Shown here in pieces: positions 1-7,313 of a stretch of 10,304 bases of DNA (positions are counted from its first letter, which is position 1; each line of letters opens with the position of its first letter). The notes beneath the pieces are model-generated. The model made no database searches and had not been told where the DNA came from. It was given only the letters and a program-made list of their open reading frames with translations. The stretch comes from Clostridia bacterium. GTDB lineage: Bacteria; Bacillota; Clostridia; Oscillospirales; Acutalibacteraceae. The stretch covers positions 1-10,304 of the forward strand of contig CAAFXD010000171.1 in assembly GCA_900766945.1 (NCBI GenBank). Reading direction: 5' to 3'. The position numbers were made by a program, and so were the translations under genes.

Positions 1-1691
1 TACAGTGCTCTTTGCGGACCCACATTCCAATAGCGGCCTAAGTTGATGCCGTTTACAAAGACATATCCCTTTGTGAAATTCCCGATATCCACAAAGCAGT
101 CTGCCTTTGCGTTCGCTTTAAAGCTTCCTTGGAGATATGCAGGGCATTTCACGCTTTCCGCTTTGTCTGCAAAGGGCACATCCCGGAAGCGGTCAAAGGG
201 AATGGTGTAAATATCGAAATCAAAAGCCAGTTGTTCCCCGATGTAAATTTTATCAACGCCCTTACGGTCATGGATTCTCTTGTCAAAATTGACTCTGCCC
301 ATAGCCTCAACAAAAATGTCGATTTCCACCTTGCCCTTGAAAGCGGGAACGGGGAATGTAAAGCTTTCTTCACCGAAAATACTCGCCATAGCCGCTTTTT
401 TGACCTTCTTGTTGCAAAGCTTCGACCTGTCGTATTTACCGACAAATTTGCGGTTGACATATACATACGCGATGTCGTGGACATTTGTTGCGGTAATAGA
501 TGTGTCGGGGTAATCGCCATCAATTTCGGTGTGGTACAAAATCATACCGTAATCCTGACCGTAATGCTCCATATAATGCGGAATATGATCCTCAAAATGA
601 TTGGCGATTTTCTCAATATTCGGGAAAAGCCGTTCCGCCTTTGTAAGTCTCACATCGCCGATTGCCTGTGTTTGCGGGCGGGGCGGCAATTCAGGGTTGA
701 TGCCCTGTTTTTTGCAAAGCATATCGCGCATGATGTGATATTTGAGCGTGTAGTCGCCGTATTCGTTCAGCGGCGCGTCGTAATCATAACTTGTGGTGGT
801 GGGCATATAGAAGTGATTGTTGTGATTTGCGCCCGCCATAAAGCCAAAGTTTGTGCCGCCGTGGAACATATAGAAATTGAAATTTGCGTCTTCCTCAAAA
901 AATCCGTTCAGCATCTTCGGCATGGTCTTTTTGGTGAAAGCTGCATTGGAATGGTGGTGTTGCTCACGGAAATGGTCGAACCAACCGCACCACTGCTCAC
1001 CGCACATCAGGGGCTTGTCGGGCTGATACTCTTTTAAGTCACGGAAACCGTCTTGCGGGTAACTGCCGAAGTTAACAACCTTAAATTCCTCGTCCAAACT
1101 GCCGCCCGAAAGGTGATAACGGCTTTCTCCGTCCGAGGTGAACAGCGTAATATCAATGCCGTTTTTACGCATTAAGTCGCGCAAAAACCGAAGATATTTC
1201 TTATCTCTGCCGTAACTGCCGTACTCATTTTCAAACTGCATCATGATGATGGGACCGCCGTGGGTAATCTGTAAATCCACAAACTTGGGCAGTAAGACAT
1301 TGAAATATTTTTCGACGAAATGCAAATAGCGCTCATTATAGCAACGAAGTTGAATATCGTCATATTTTAACAGCCATGCGGGGAAACCGCCGAACTCCCA
1401 CTCAGCGCATATGTACGGGCCGGGGCGGACAATGACATAAAGTCCGACTTTTTGCGCAAGTTCAATGAAGTGCACCACATCATTCTGCCCCTGGAAGTTG
1501 AACTCGCCCTCTTTTGGCTCATGCATATTCCACGCCACATAGGTTTCCACCGTGTTGAAGCCCGCGGCTTTCAGTTTCAGAAGTCGGTCCTCCCAATATT
1601 CGTGGGGGATACGGAAGTAGTGCATCGCCCCCGAGTAAACATTAAACTTTTTGCCGTCTAAATAAAAATCGCGGCCTTTCATTTCAAGCAT
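1..1691 (-). CDS. Glycoside hydrolase family 35, beta-galactosidase type (C-terminus cut by window edge)
   Basis: This retaining exo-glycosidase is expected to release terminal beta-linked galactose from oligosaccharides in the cytoplasm; no signal peptide is visible. 563 codons are present. The window reading shows the family 35 signature GGPIIMMQFENEY near residues 145-157, giving Glu156 as the probable acid/base. GEQWCGWFDHF near 231-241 gives Glu232 as the probable nucleophile. The TIM barrel covers roughly residues 10-330 and beta-sandwich domains follow. RYWNVGPQ at 553-560 is the typical end of the family, so only a few tens of residues should be missing beyond the left edge. The ATG at 1691 is preferred over the in-frame ATG at 1682 because AGGGG lies about eight bases upstream of it. 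This start overlaps the previous stop by eight bases (ATGCTTGA), so the two genes are probably translationally coupled. The galactose specificity is inferred from the family; some GH35 members are exo-glucosaminidases. Confidence 0.93.
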   Translation of the reverse strand, partial: MLEMKGRDFYLDGKKFNVYSGAMHYFRIPHEYWEDRLLKLKAAGFNTVETYVAWNMHEPKEGEFNFQGQNDVVHFIELAQKVGLYVIVRPGPYICAEWEFGGFPAWLLKYDDIQLRCYNERYLHFVEKYFNVLLPKFVDLQITHGGPIIMMQFENEYGSYGRDKKYLRFLRDLMRKNGIDITLFTSDGESRYHLSGGSLDEEFKVVNFGSYPQDGFRDLKEYQPDKPLMCGEQWCGWFDHFREQHHHSNAAFTKKTMPKMLNGFFEEDANFNFYMFHGGTNFGFMAGANHNNHFYMPTTTSYDYDAPLNEYGDYTLKYHIMRDMLCKKQGINPELPPRPQTQAIGDVRLTKAERLFPNIEKIANHFEDHIPHYMEHYGQDYGMILYHTEIDGDYPDTSITATNVHDIAYVYVNRKFVGKYDRSKLCNKKVKKAAMASIFGEESFTFPVPAFKGKVEIDIFVEAMGRVNFDKRIHDRKGVDKIYIGEQLAFDFDIYTIPFDRFRDVPFADKAESVKCPAYLQGSFKANAKADCFVDIGNFTKGYVFVNGINLGRYWNVGPQRAL

Positions 1692-4002
1692 TTTCTTTTC
1701 CCCTATCCAATTTTATTGTTTTACGCTCGCCTGCACGCAAAAATACCGTTTTCAAAGGCAAAGCCTGTTCTATGGGTATCGCTGTCGCGCAAGAGGCGGA
1801 ATTTTCTGTGAAAATACGGTATTCTGTATCGTATTCTGTCGGGTTATACAGTTCCACTGTCAGCGTATCTTCGGTTTTTTCAGTTACCGCACATTCAATG
1901 TGGTCAAAAGCAAAGCAGAAGGCTTTGTCGGGCTGAATATACACCGCAGGGATTTCCAGATAGGTAAGCAGGGTGGACACCTCGCACCAACAGGAACCCG
2001 CAGGCACTTCGCCTACATTGTTTGTGCCGTCCCAATCCGACAGATTGACGCGCTCGTTGATGCGCCCTATGGGGTTATAAAGTTGACCGTATATCGGCGC
2101 AAGCAGTTTTTCAAACACTTTATTGCATTTTGAAAGCGTGCGCACGGCTTTGGAGAATTGCCGTGTAACGATTTTTTGCCTGTGCGCGGGGTTGTTGTGC
2201 CAAACATAACTTGCGCGCATGGGGTGTTCGGGCGTGCTCACAAACTGCGTCATATTGTGTGCAATATCTTTTAATAAATCCAAATACACGGTGTTGCCTG
2301 TGGCGCGGTATAAATGTATAAAGGATTCACCCGACATGGTGCAAATTCCAGGGGCGGCGTGCTTGTTTTGCACACTTGCCCAAACTGCGCCCGTGGTCGC
2401 CACACCGCGCTCCGAGAATTGCGTATCGTCTTTATAATGATAGTCATATCCTACGCACCAAGTGGCGCACAGCGCGGCGGTATTCTCAGCAAAAGCCAAC
2501 CATTGCGGCTCGTTTGTCGCACGGTATAACACCATATAACTTTCCAAAAGCGCAAAGGCAGATTCGCTGTCGGGGCAGGAGAGAATTTCTCCCGGTCCCC
2601 CTGTGGAATAGCCTTTCCTAACATAATCATTATAGTATTTTTCTGCAATTTCCTTTGCAGTTTCTAAATATGCAGGATTGTCGAAATACACACTGCAAAG
2701 CGCAAGCCCTGCGGGCAGTAATCCGCCGCTGGCAGACCCTGCGGTAAACGGCTTGTTTTCGGCAATATTGATAAACTGCCCGATTTCGCCGTTTACCTTG
2801 TAAAAGTCCATAAACGCATCGGCAAGGCGCAAAAGCCCGTCATGCCAAAGGGGCTTTATCTCTTCGCCGCTTTGGCGTAAAGTAAGCAACTGCTTTGCAA
2901 GATAATACAGTGCGTCGGTGTTTTTGCGCACCAAAACAATATCCGTGTTTTCCGCGTCCGTATTGTCGCCGTATGGTCTGCCGTCGCAGAAAATACCGTA
3001 TAAAAATCCGCTTTCGTGCTGTACCTTTGTAAACACAAAGTCAAGGGTACGGCGGCTTTTTTCTTTGGATTCTTCATTACCCAGCACCAATGCGGGCAAT
3101 GTGTTTATTGCACCGCCGACCCAGCCTGTCTGCCATTGGCGGCAAATGCCCGAGGTTGCCTCGGACGAGGTGTAAAAGCCCAAATCCTCCACCCAGTTGC
3201 GGCGGTTGTATTTGTCTTCAATTAAATGAAACGCATATTGCCACGGTACGCCTTGCGGGTGACTGCGGGGTAAGCCTTGCATTTCTCTGTATGCCCAATA
3301 CTGTTTTAAAAAGGCGGGCATATCCGCACACGGAAAACGGTATTCCGTCACAAAAAAAGTAACCGTGTCGCCTGTGCGTAAATCGGCGCATTTATCGTCC
3401 GAGGGAATTTCGGTGGTACACATACTGTATTTTTGCGGCATACGCATACAAGGGGAGGAGAGGATAAATTCCGCCGTATGGGTTTCTGCGTTTTCCTCTA
3501 CGGTCACGCCGAAATTGCCGCATTCATTTTCCTGCTTGAAAAATACTAAAAATCCTGTTTTCTGTGTTTCGTTAAAATATCCGAAGCAGGGAAACGATAA
3601 GTCGCCGACGCTTAACTGTGCACAGCCGTTGCCGTCTTTGGAAAGTCTCGGCACATCGGTTATCACGGTTTCCCCTTTGTATTTTGCGGACTCCTGTTCG
3701 TCTAACATCGGCGGATATTGCTTTTTAATGCTGTGAAAGCGGTTGCCGTTATAAAGCGCGGCGGGGGCGAATACATAATTCTCTTTGTCCCAATCCGTTT
3801 CTTTCCACACAAGCCGTACAGCAGTATTTTGAAACGGCTTTTGCGCGGTGCATACCGCTTTGATTTGTTCGCCGCCGTTTCCGAACGGTTGCTTTTCGAT
3901 TTTTACTGCAAAACCTTCCCCGTCTTGCGTGTCGGCAAACGGCAGGTTTTTACAGTCTTTCATTGCGTTTTTCTCATATTGAGCAATTGAAAAATATTGC
4001 AT
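1684..4002 (-). CDS. Unrecognised 772-residue protein, six-hairpin glycosidase-like
   Basis: I cannot assign this protein to a named family. Its N-terminal third (about 1-225) is beta-rich. The middle (about 230-690) reads as a series of helical hairpins, as in (alpha/alpha)6 toroid glycosidases. Examples are NTDALYYLAKQLLTL near 361, SESAFALLESYMVLYRAT near 479 and SGESFIHLYRATGNTVYLDLL near 557. The last 80 residues are again beta-rich. Conserved-looking glycine, acidic and aromatic clusters include FCDGRPYGDNTDAENTD (338-354), STGGPGEILSCPDSES (466-481), and GEVPAGSCWCEVSTLL (664-679). No signal peptide or membrane segment is visible. GGAGGAG at 4006-4012, followed by five bases, fixes the ATG at 4002. 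The gene follows the LacI-type regulator after 45 bases and overlaps the GH35 gene, so a role in trimming the same imported oligosaccharide is likely. Its exact sugar is unknown. Confidence 0.85.
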   Translation of the reverse strand: MQYFSIAQYEKNAMKDCKNLPFADTQDGEGFAVKIEKQPFGNGGEQIKAVCTAQKPFQNTAVRLVWKETDWDKENYVFAPAALYNGNRFHSIKKQYPPMLDEQESAKYKGETVITDVPRLSKDGNGCAQLSVGDLSFPCFGYFNETQKTGFLVFFKQENECGNFGVTVEENAETHTAEFILSSPCMRMPQKYSMCTTEIPSDDKCADLRTGDTVTFFVTEYRFPCADMPAFLKQYWAYREMQGLPRSHPQGVPWQYAFHLIEDKYNRRNWVEDLGFYTSSEATSGICRQWQTGWVGGAINTLPALVLGNEESKEKSRRTLDFVFTKVQHESGFLYGIFCDGRPYGDNTDAENTDIVLVRKNTDALYYLAKQLLTLRQSGEEIKPLWHDGLLRLADAFMDFYKVNGEIGQFINIAENKPFTAGSASGGLLPAGLALCSVYFDNPAYLETAKEIAEKYYNDYVRKGYSTGGPGEILSCPDSESAFALLESYMVLYRATNEPQWLAFAENTAALCATWCVGYDYHYKDDTQFSERGVATTGAVWASVQNKHAAPGICTMSGESFIHLYRATGNTVYLDLLKDIAHNMTQFVSTPEHPMRASYVWHNNPAHRQKIVTRQFSKAVRTLSKCNKVFEKLLAPIYGQLYNPIGRINERVNLSDWDGTNNVGEVPAGSCWCEVSTLLTYLEIPAVYIQPDKAFCFAFDHIECAVTEKTEDTLTVELYNPTEYDTEYRIFTENSASCATAIPIEQALPLKTVFLRAGERKTIKLDRGKENA

Positions 4003-4015
4003 ATTCTCCTCCGTT

Positions 4016-4025
4016 CACGAGCACG
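4016..4025. promoter_or_regulatory. Possible second operator, CACGAGCACG
   Basis: CACGAGCACG lies in the 45-base gap between the regulator stop and the 772-residue gene. The same ten bases occur at 5121-5131 in the regulatory region between the two operons. On the minus strand the match extends to CGTGCTCGTG-N-ACG at both sites. It sits only a few bases upstream of the GGAGGAG ribosome binding site. A repressor bound here could act as a roadblock for the two glycosidase genes, or could pair with the main site by looping. The regulatory role is inferred from the repeated sequence and its position. Confidence 0.45.
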
Positions 4026-4047
4026 AAACAGCGCAAAAGCAGACCGG

Positions 4048-5061
4048 TCACAGCGACTGATCTACTTTCACAAATAATTCCGTATAATTGGCGGTTTGTA
4101 CCGCATTTTTTAAGACAATACTGTCAAACAAGACTTTCACCGCTTGGTAGCCTTGCTCAAAGGGCTGTTGGCAAATGGTGGCAAGCACACTGCCCTGGCA
4201 GAGCGCCTCACGGGTGACGGAAGTGTCGTCAAAGGTGCAAACCCGCACATCGCGGCTGTGCTCACGGATAGCGCGCAGTGTACCGTTGACGCCTGCGGCG
4301 GTAATATACACAAAATCAATTTCGGGGTGCATTTTCAATGCGTCTTTCATCACACGGTAGGCGACATCGTCATCGTCGTCGGTTTCTCCGACACCTATTA
4401 AGTGAATTTGCGGATATTCATTATTCAAAATCGCGCGTAAGCCCTCTACACGCTGTGCGTGACCCGCGTGCTGTGCGTTACCGTTCATAATAAAAAGGTT
4501 GGCGTGCCCTGCGGACAAAAGTCCCGTCAGCCGCCCTGCAATGCGCCCGCTTTTTAAGTAGTCACAGCCTACATACACCGCGCCTTTCAAATCCTCAATC
4601 GCGGCGGAGAGCATAACAACCCGCACGCCGCAGGAAAGCATTTCCTGCAATTTCGCTTTCACATCGGGGTGGCAAATCGGTGTTAAAATCACCTGTGCGG
4701 TTTCCTCGGGCAAGGCGTTTAAAAGGTCTAAAAGGGCGGTGTGGGAATAGCCCTTAAATTCCGACAGGGTGACCTGAAACCCGTAGCTTTGAAAGGCTTC
4801 CTCTGCGGCAAAAATGCCCCGTTTCACTTCATCAAAGAAAGGATTGCCCACGCTGTTCAAAAGGACGGCAACCTGTATGGCTTTACCCGAATACACAAGT
4901 GCCTTGCCGATGATGTTCGGCTTATACTCATATTTTTTGGCAATTTCCAAAATCTTTTCCTTGGTTTCCTCGGCAATGCCGGGGCGCCCCTTTAAGGCGC
5001 GGTCCACCGTGCCGCGGCTGACGCCTGCAAGTTTTGCAATTTCTTTTGCTGTGATTGCCAT
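4048..5061 (-). CDS. LacI-family transcriptional regulator
   Basis: This is a sugar-responsive DNA-binding repressor of 337 residues, the normal LacI length. The N-terminal helix-turn-helix is clear: TAKEIAKLAGVSRGTVDRAL (4-23), then KGRPGIAEETKEKI and a hinge beginning YKPNIIGKALV (46-56). The rest is a periplasmic-binding-protein-like ligand domain, with VGNPFFDEVKRGI near 71-83, VYVGCDYLKSGRIAGRLTG near 162-180 and the CTFDDTS turn near 275-281. An unusual run of five aspartates sits at 228-232. An upstream in-frame ATG at 5208 exists, but the true start is taken as 5061 because AGGGTGGG stands six bases before it and because the residues before it are unlike the family. The gene leads the minus-strand operon and lies opposite the GH3-xylA-xylB operon. 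It probably represses both, and itself, until a xylose- or galactose-containing sugar binds. The effector is not known. Confidence 0.95.
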   Translation of the reverse strand: MAITAKEIAKLAGVSRGTVDRALKGRPGIAEETKEKILEIAKKYEYKPNIIGKALVYSGKAIQVAVLLNSVGNPFFDEVKRGIFAAEEAFQSYGFQVTLSEFKGYSHTALLDLLNALPEETAQVILTPICHPDVKAKLQEMLSCGVRVVMLSAAIEDLKGAVYVGCDYLKSGRIAGRLTGLLSAGHANLFIMNGNAQHAGHAQRVEGLRAILNNEYPQIHLIGVGETDDDDDVAYRVMKDALKMHPEIDFVYITAAGVNGTLRAIREHSRDVRVCTFDDTSVTREALCQGSVLATICQQPFEQGYQAVKVLFDSIVLKNAVQTANYTELFVKVDQSL

Positions 5062-5067
5062 ATGTTT

Positions 5068-5075
5068 CCCACCCT
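5068..5075 (-). promoter_or_regulatory. Ribosome binding site that sets the regulator start
   Basis: On the minus strand AGGGTGGG is followed by six bases and then ATG at 5061. No comparable site precedes the in-frame upstream ATG at 5208. That upstream ATG also lies outside the predicted minus-strand transcript, which begins near 5136. Confidence 0.7.
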
Positions 5076-5103
5076 TGATTTTTTCATAAGACAATGTTAT
5101 AAT
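5075..5103 (+). promoter_or_regulatory. Predicted sigma-A promoter for GH3-xylA-xylB
   Basis: TTGATT at 5075-5080 and a perfect TATAAT at 5098-5103 are separated by exactly 17 bases. The transcript should start near 5110 and reach the GH3 ATG at 5184 after about 74 bases. The operator-like palindromes begin just downstream of the -10 box, over the predicted start point, which is a classical position for repression by a LacI-type protein. This is a sequence match only, with no expression data. Confidence 0.75.
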
Positions 5104-5111
5104 CAATTCCG

Positions 5112-5146
5112 TAATTTCGTGCACGAGCACGGTACTACCGAAATTA
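5112..5146. promoter_or_regulatory. Operator cluster between two facing promoters
   Basis: Four nested symmetric elements are readable. TCGTGCACGA (5117-5126) is a perfect ten-base palindrome. CGTGC-ACGA-GCACG (5118-5131) is an inverted repeat. CGGTA-C-TACCG (5130-5140) is another. TAATTTCG (5112-5119) and CGAAATTA (5139-5146) are flanking inverted arms. The cluster lies between the two -10 boxes and covers both predicted transcription starts. It is the best candidate binding site for the adjacent LacI-family protein. Which symmetric element the protein contacts cannot be told from sequence alone. Confidence 0.7.
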
Positions 5147-5171
5147 TACAACATATGTTTTGTATTGTCAA
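5143..5171 (-). promoter_or_regulatory. Predicted consensus sigma-A promoter for the regulator operon
   Basis: Read on the minus strand, TTGACA (5166-5171) and TATAAT (5143-5148) are separated by exactly 17 bases, a perfect match to the vegetative consensus. The start point should fall near 5136, inside the operator cluster, leaving a leader of about 75 bases before the regulator ATG. Such a strong promoter suggests that its output is held down by the repressor (autoregulation), which is an inference. Confidence 0.8.
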
Positions 5172-5177
5172 GGAGGG
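5171..5177 (+). promoter_or_regulatory. Ribosome binding site that sets the GH3 start
   Basis: AGGAGGG stands six bases before the ATG at 5184. It lies inside the longer reading that would begin at ATG 5160, which has no such site. It partly overlaps the -35 box of the opposing promoter at position 5171. Confidence 0.85.
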
Positions 5178-5183
5178 AACACA

Positions 5184-7280
5184 ATGGAGGTGCAGAATAA
5201 AAAAGCACATTTTTCGGTTGGGAAATCCATGGCGGAAAAGCTTTCCGTAACGGAGCTCGTATCCCAACTGATGCACCAATCTAAGGGAATCGACCGCCTT
5301 TTTGTAAAGCCCTATAATTGGTGGAACGAGGCACTGCACGGCGTGGCGCGGGCAGGGGTTGCCACGGTGTTCCCGCAGGCAATTTGTATGGCGGCTTCTT
5401 TTGATGCACAAATGCTTAAAACCGTTGCCGAGGTAATCTCCACCGAGGCACGCGCCAAATTCAACGAAAGCCAGCAAAACAGCGATTACGGCGGGTATAA
5501 AGGCTTAACCATGTGGTCGCCGAATATCAATATTTTCCGCGACCCCCGCTGGGGGCGCGGGCAGGAAACCTACGGCGAGGACCCCTATTTAACAGGGCTT
5601 CTCGGAAATGCGTTTATCTGCGGCTTGCAGGGTGACGACCCTGAATATATCAAAACCGCCGCTTGTGCCAAGCATTATGCCGTGCACAGCGGTCCCGAGG
5701 AACTGCGCCATTCCTTTAATGCGGTGGTTTCAAAAAAGGATATGTTTGAAACCTATCTGCCTGCCTTTAAAACAGCGGTGAAAGATGCCAAGGTTTGCGG
5801 CGTGATGGGCGCGTATAACCGCGTCAACGGCGAGGCATGCTGTGCTTCGGATACGCTGATTCAAAAGATTTTGCGGGAAAATTGGGGATTTCAAGGCTAT
5901 TTCGTTTCCGACTGCGGCGCGATAACCGATATTACCCACAATCACAAACTTACATCCAACCCCGCAAAAGGTGCAGCAATGGCGCTGAATGCAGGCTGTG
6001 ATTTGGAATGCGGCAAGTATTACCGCTTATTGCCTCTGTCCTACACCATGCATTACATCACCAAAGAAACGCTTATACAGTCGGTGACAAGGCTGTTTGC
6101 CGTGCGCAGTGCCCTCGGTATGTTCGAAGAGGACTGCCCATACAACGCCATTCCTCCTGCTGAAAACGCTACGCCTGCCAACGAGGAACTGTCCGTCAAA
6201 ATGGCGGAAAAAGGCGTTGTGTTACTCCAAAATAACGGAATTTTACCGCTGAAACCCAATGCACAGCGCATTTTGGTGGTGGGTTATAATGCGGAAAATG
6301 ACTTGGCGTACTTAGGCAACTATTTCGGTACGCCGAAACGCTATTGCAAAGTGCCCGAGGCGGTAAAACTTGAAAACAGCAATACCGAGTATGCACAGGG
6401 CTATTCCTATAACCTAAAAGAAAATACAGTTTTACAGCAAGAGGCACTCAAAAAAGCAGAAAATGCGGATTTGATTTTGTTCTGCGGTGGGCTTGATTGC
6501 TCCTTTGAGGGCGAGGAAGCCGGCGAACTGTTAAAAGGCGGCGGCGGAATGCTCGGTGAACAGGGCGACCGCGCAACGCTTTCCTTGCCCGATGTGCAGA
6601 AAGACCTTTTGGAAAAACTCTTTGCTCTCGGCAAGAAATTAGTCATTTTGAATTTTTCGGGCGGTTGCATTGATTTCCGTGCGTATAAAGACCGTGCAGA
6701 CGCCATTTTGCAGTGCTGGTACCCCGGTGCCATGGGCGGCAAGGCTATCTCAAATCTGCTGTTCGGCAAAAGTACGCCTTGCGGGAAATTGCCCGTTACC
6801 TTTTATAATTCCGTGGAGGATTTGCCCGACTTTACAAATTACGATATGGAAAACCGCACCTACCGCTATTTTAAAGGCGAGGTGCAGTACCCCTTTGGCT
6901 ACGGTCTTTCCTATACGGACTTTTCCCTTGAAAACGGTGCGTTAAAGGGTAACGAACTGCATTGCAGGGTGAAAAATACAGGGGAATTTGACGGTGAAAC
7001 GGTGTTGCAACTGTATATGACCTGCCCGCCGACTGACTATCGCAACCCTATTCGTTCCCTTATTCAAATTCAGCGTGTTTCTTTACAACGGGGTGAGGAA
7101 ACCGAGGTTGTGTTTCACTTGCAGGATAAAGATTTCTATTCCGTAAACGAACAAGGCGACACGGTGTATCTCTTGGGCAAATATCCTTTGTATCTCTATG
7201 ACGGGCAAAGCATTTCCATAAATGTTGGTGAATTTGTTAATCTAAATGAAACAACGGTCATAGAAAAGTGCCCGATTTAA
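5184..7280 (+). CDS. Glycoside hydrolase family 3, probable beta-xylosidase
   Basis: This retaining exo-enzyme probably releases xylose from the non-reducing end of xylo-oligosaccharides in the cytoplasm; no signal peptide is present. The 698 residues fit a three-domain GH3 enzyme. The N-terminal barrel contains YNWWNEALHGVARAG (44-58), a hallmark of the beta-xylosidase branch, then MWSPNINIFRDPRWGRGQET (110-129) and AKHYAVHSG (162-170). Asp243 in GYFVSDCGAI is the likely nucleophile. The second domain (about 335-545) carries GGLDCSFEGEEAGE (435-448) followed by GDR, the region where the acid/base glutamate is normally found. A fibronectin-III-like C-terminal domain follows YPFGYGLSYT (569-578). 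It heads an operon with xylA, 33 bases downstream, which supports xylose as product. Relatives may also cleave alpha-L-arabinofuranosides, so arabinofuranosidase side activity is possible. Confidence 0.93.
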   Translation: MEVQNKKAHFSVGKSMAEKLSVTELVSQLMHQSKGIDRLFVKPYNWWNEALHGVARAGVATVFPQAICMAASFDAQMLKTVAEVISTEARAKFNESQQNSDYGGYKGLTMWSPNINIFRDPRWGRGQETYGEDPYLTGLLGNAFICGLQGDDPEYIKTAACAKHYAVHSGPEELRHSFNAVVSKKDMFETYLPAFKTAVKDAKVCGVMGAYNRVNGEACCASDTLIQKILRENWGFQGYFVSDCGAITDITHNHKLTSNPAKGAAMALNAGCDLECGKYYRLLPLSYTMHYITKETLIQSVTRLFAVRSALGMFEEDCPYNAIPPAENATPANEELSVKMAEKGVVLLQNNGILPLKPNAQRILVVGYNAENDLAYLGNYFGTPKRYCKVPEAVKLENSNTEYAQGYSYNLKENTVLQQEALKKAENADLILFCGGLDCSFEGEEAGELLKGGGGMLGEQGDRATLSLPDVQKDLLEKLFALGKKLVILNFSGGCIDFRAYKDRADAILQCWYPGAMGGKAISNLLFGKSTPCGKLPVTFYNSVEDLPDFTNYDMENRTYRYFKGEVQYPFGYGLSYTDFSLENGALKGNELHCRVKNTGEFDGETVLQLYMTCPPTDYRNPIRSLIQIQRVSLQRGEETEVVFHLQDKDFYSVNEQGDTVYLLGKYPLYLYDGQSISINVGEFVNLNETTVIEKCPI

Positions 7281-7313
7281 AAAAGTGAATTTATATCTTT
7301 GAAAGGAGTTTAT

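Noticed and set aside
129..1037. Plus-strand open reading frame of 302 codons
   Set aside because: It lies opposite the GH35 gene, whose reading on the minus strand has clear catalytic motifs. The plus-strand translation has no recognisable domain and no good ribosome binding site.
4042..4049. GACCGGTC palindrome at the regulator stop codon
   Set aside because: Eight bases of symmetry with no T-tract do not make a terminator, and there is no second copy that would suggest an operator.
4366..4380. Short ATC/GTC triplet repeat
   Set aside because: It simply encodes the run of five aspartates in the regulator and is too short to treat as a repeat element.
5160..5183. Upstream ATG for the GH3 gene
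   Set aside because: It would place the AGGAGGG ribosome binding site inside the coding region, and the eight extra residues are unlike the family.
5062..5208. Upstream extension of the LacI-family regulator to an ATG at 5208
   Set aside because: The extension would cover both promoters and the operator cluster and would start upstream of the predicted transcript. The family normally begins just before the helix-turn-helix, as it does at 5061.
7299..7313. TTG start for xylA
   Set aside because: The AAAGGAG ribosome binding site falls inside this extension, and the ATG at 7314 has correct spacing.
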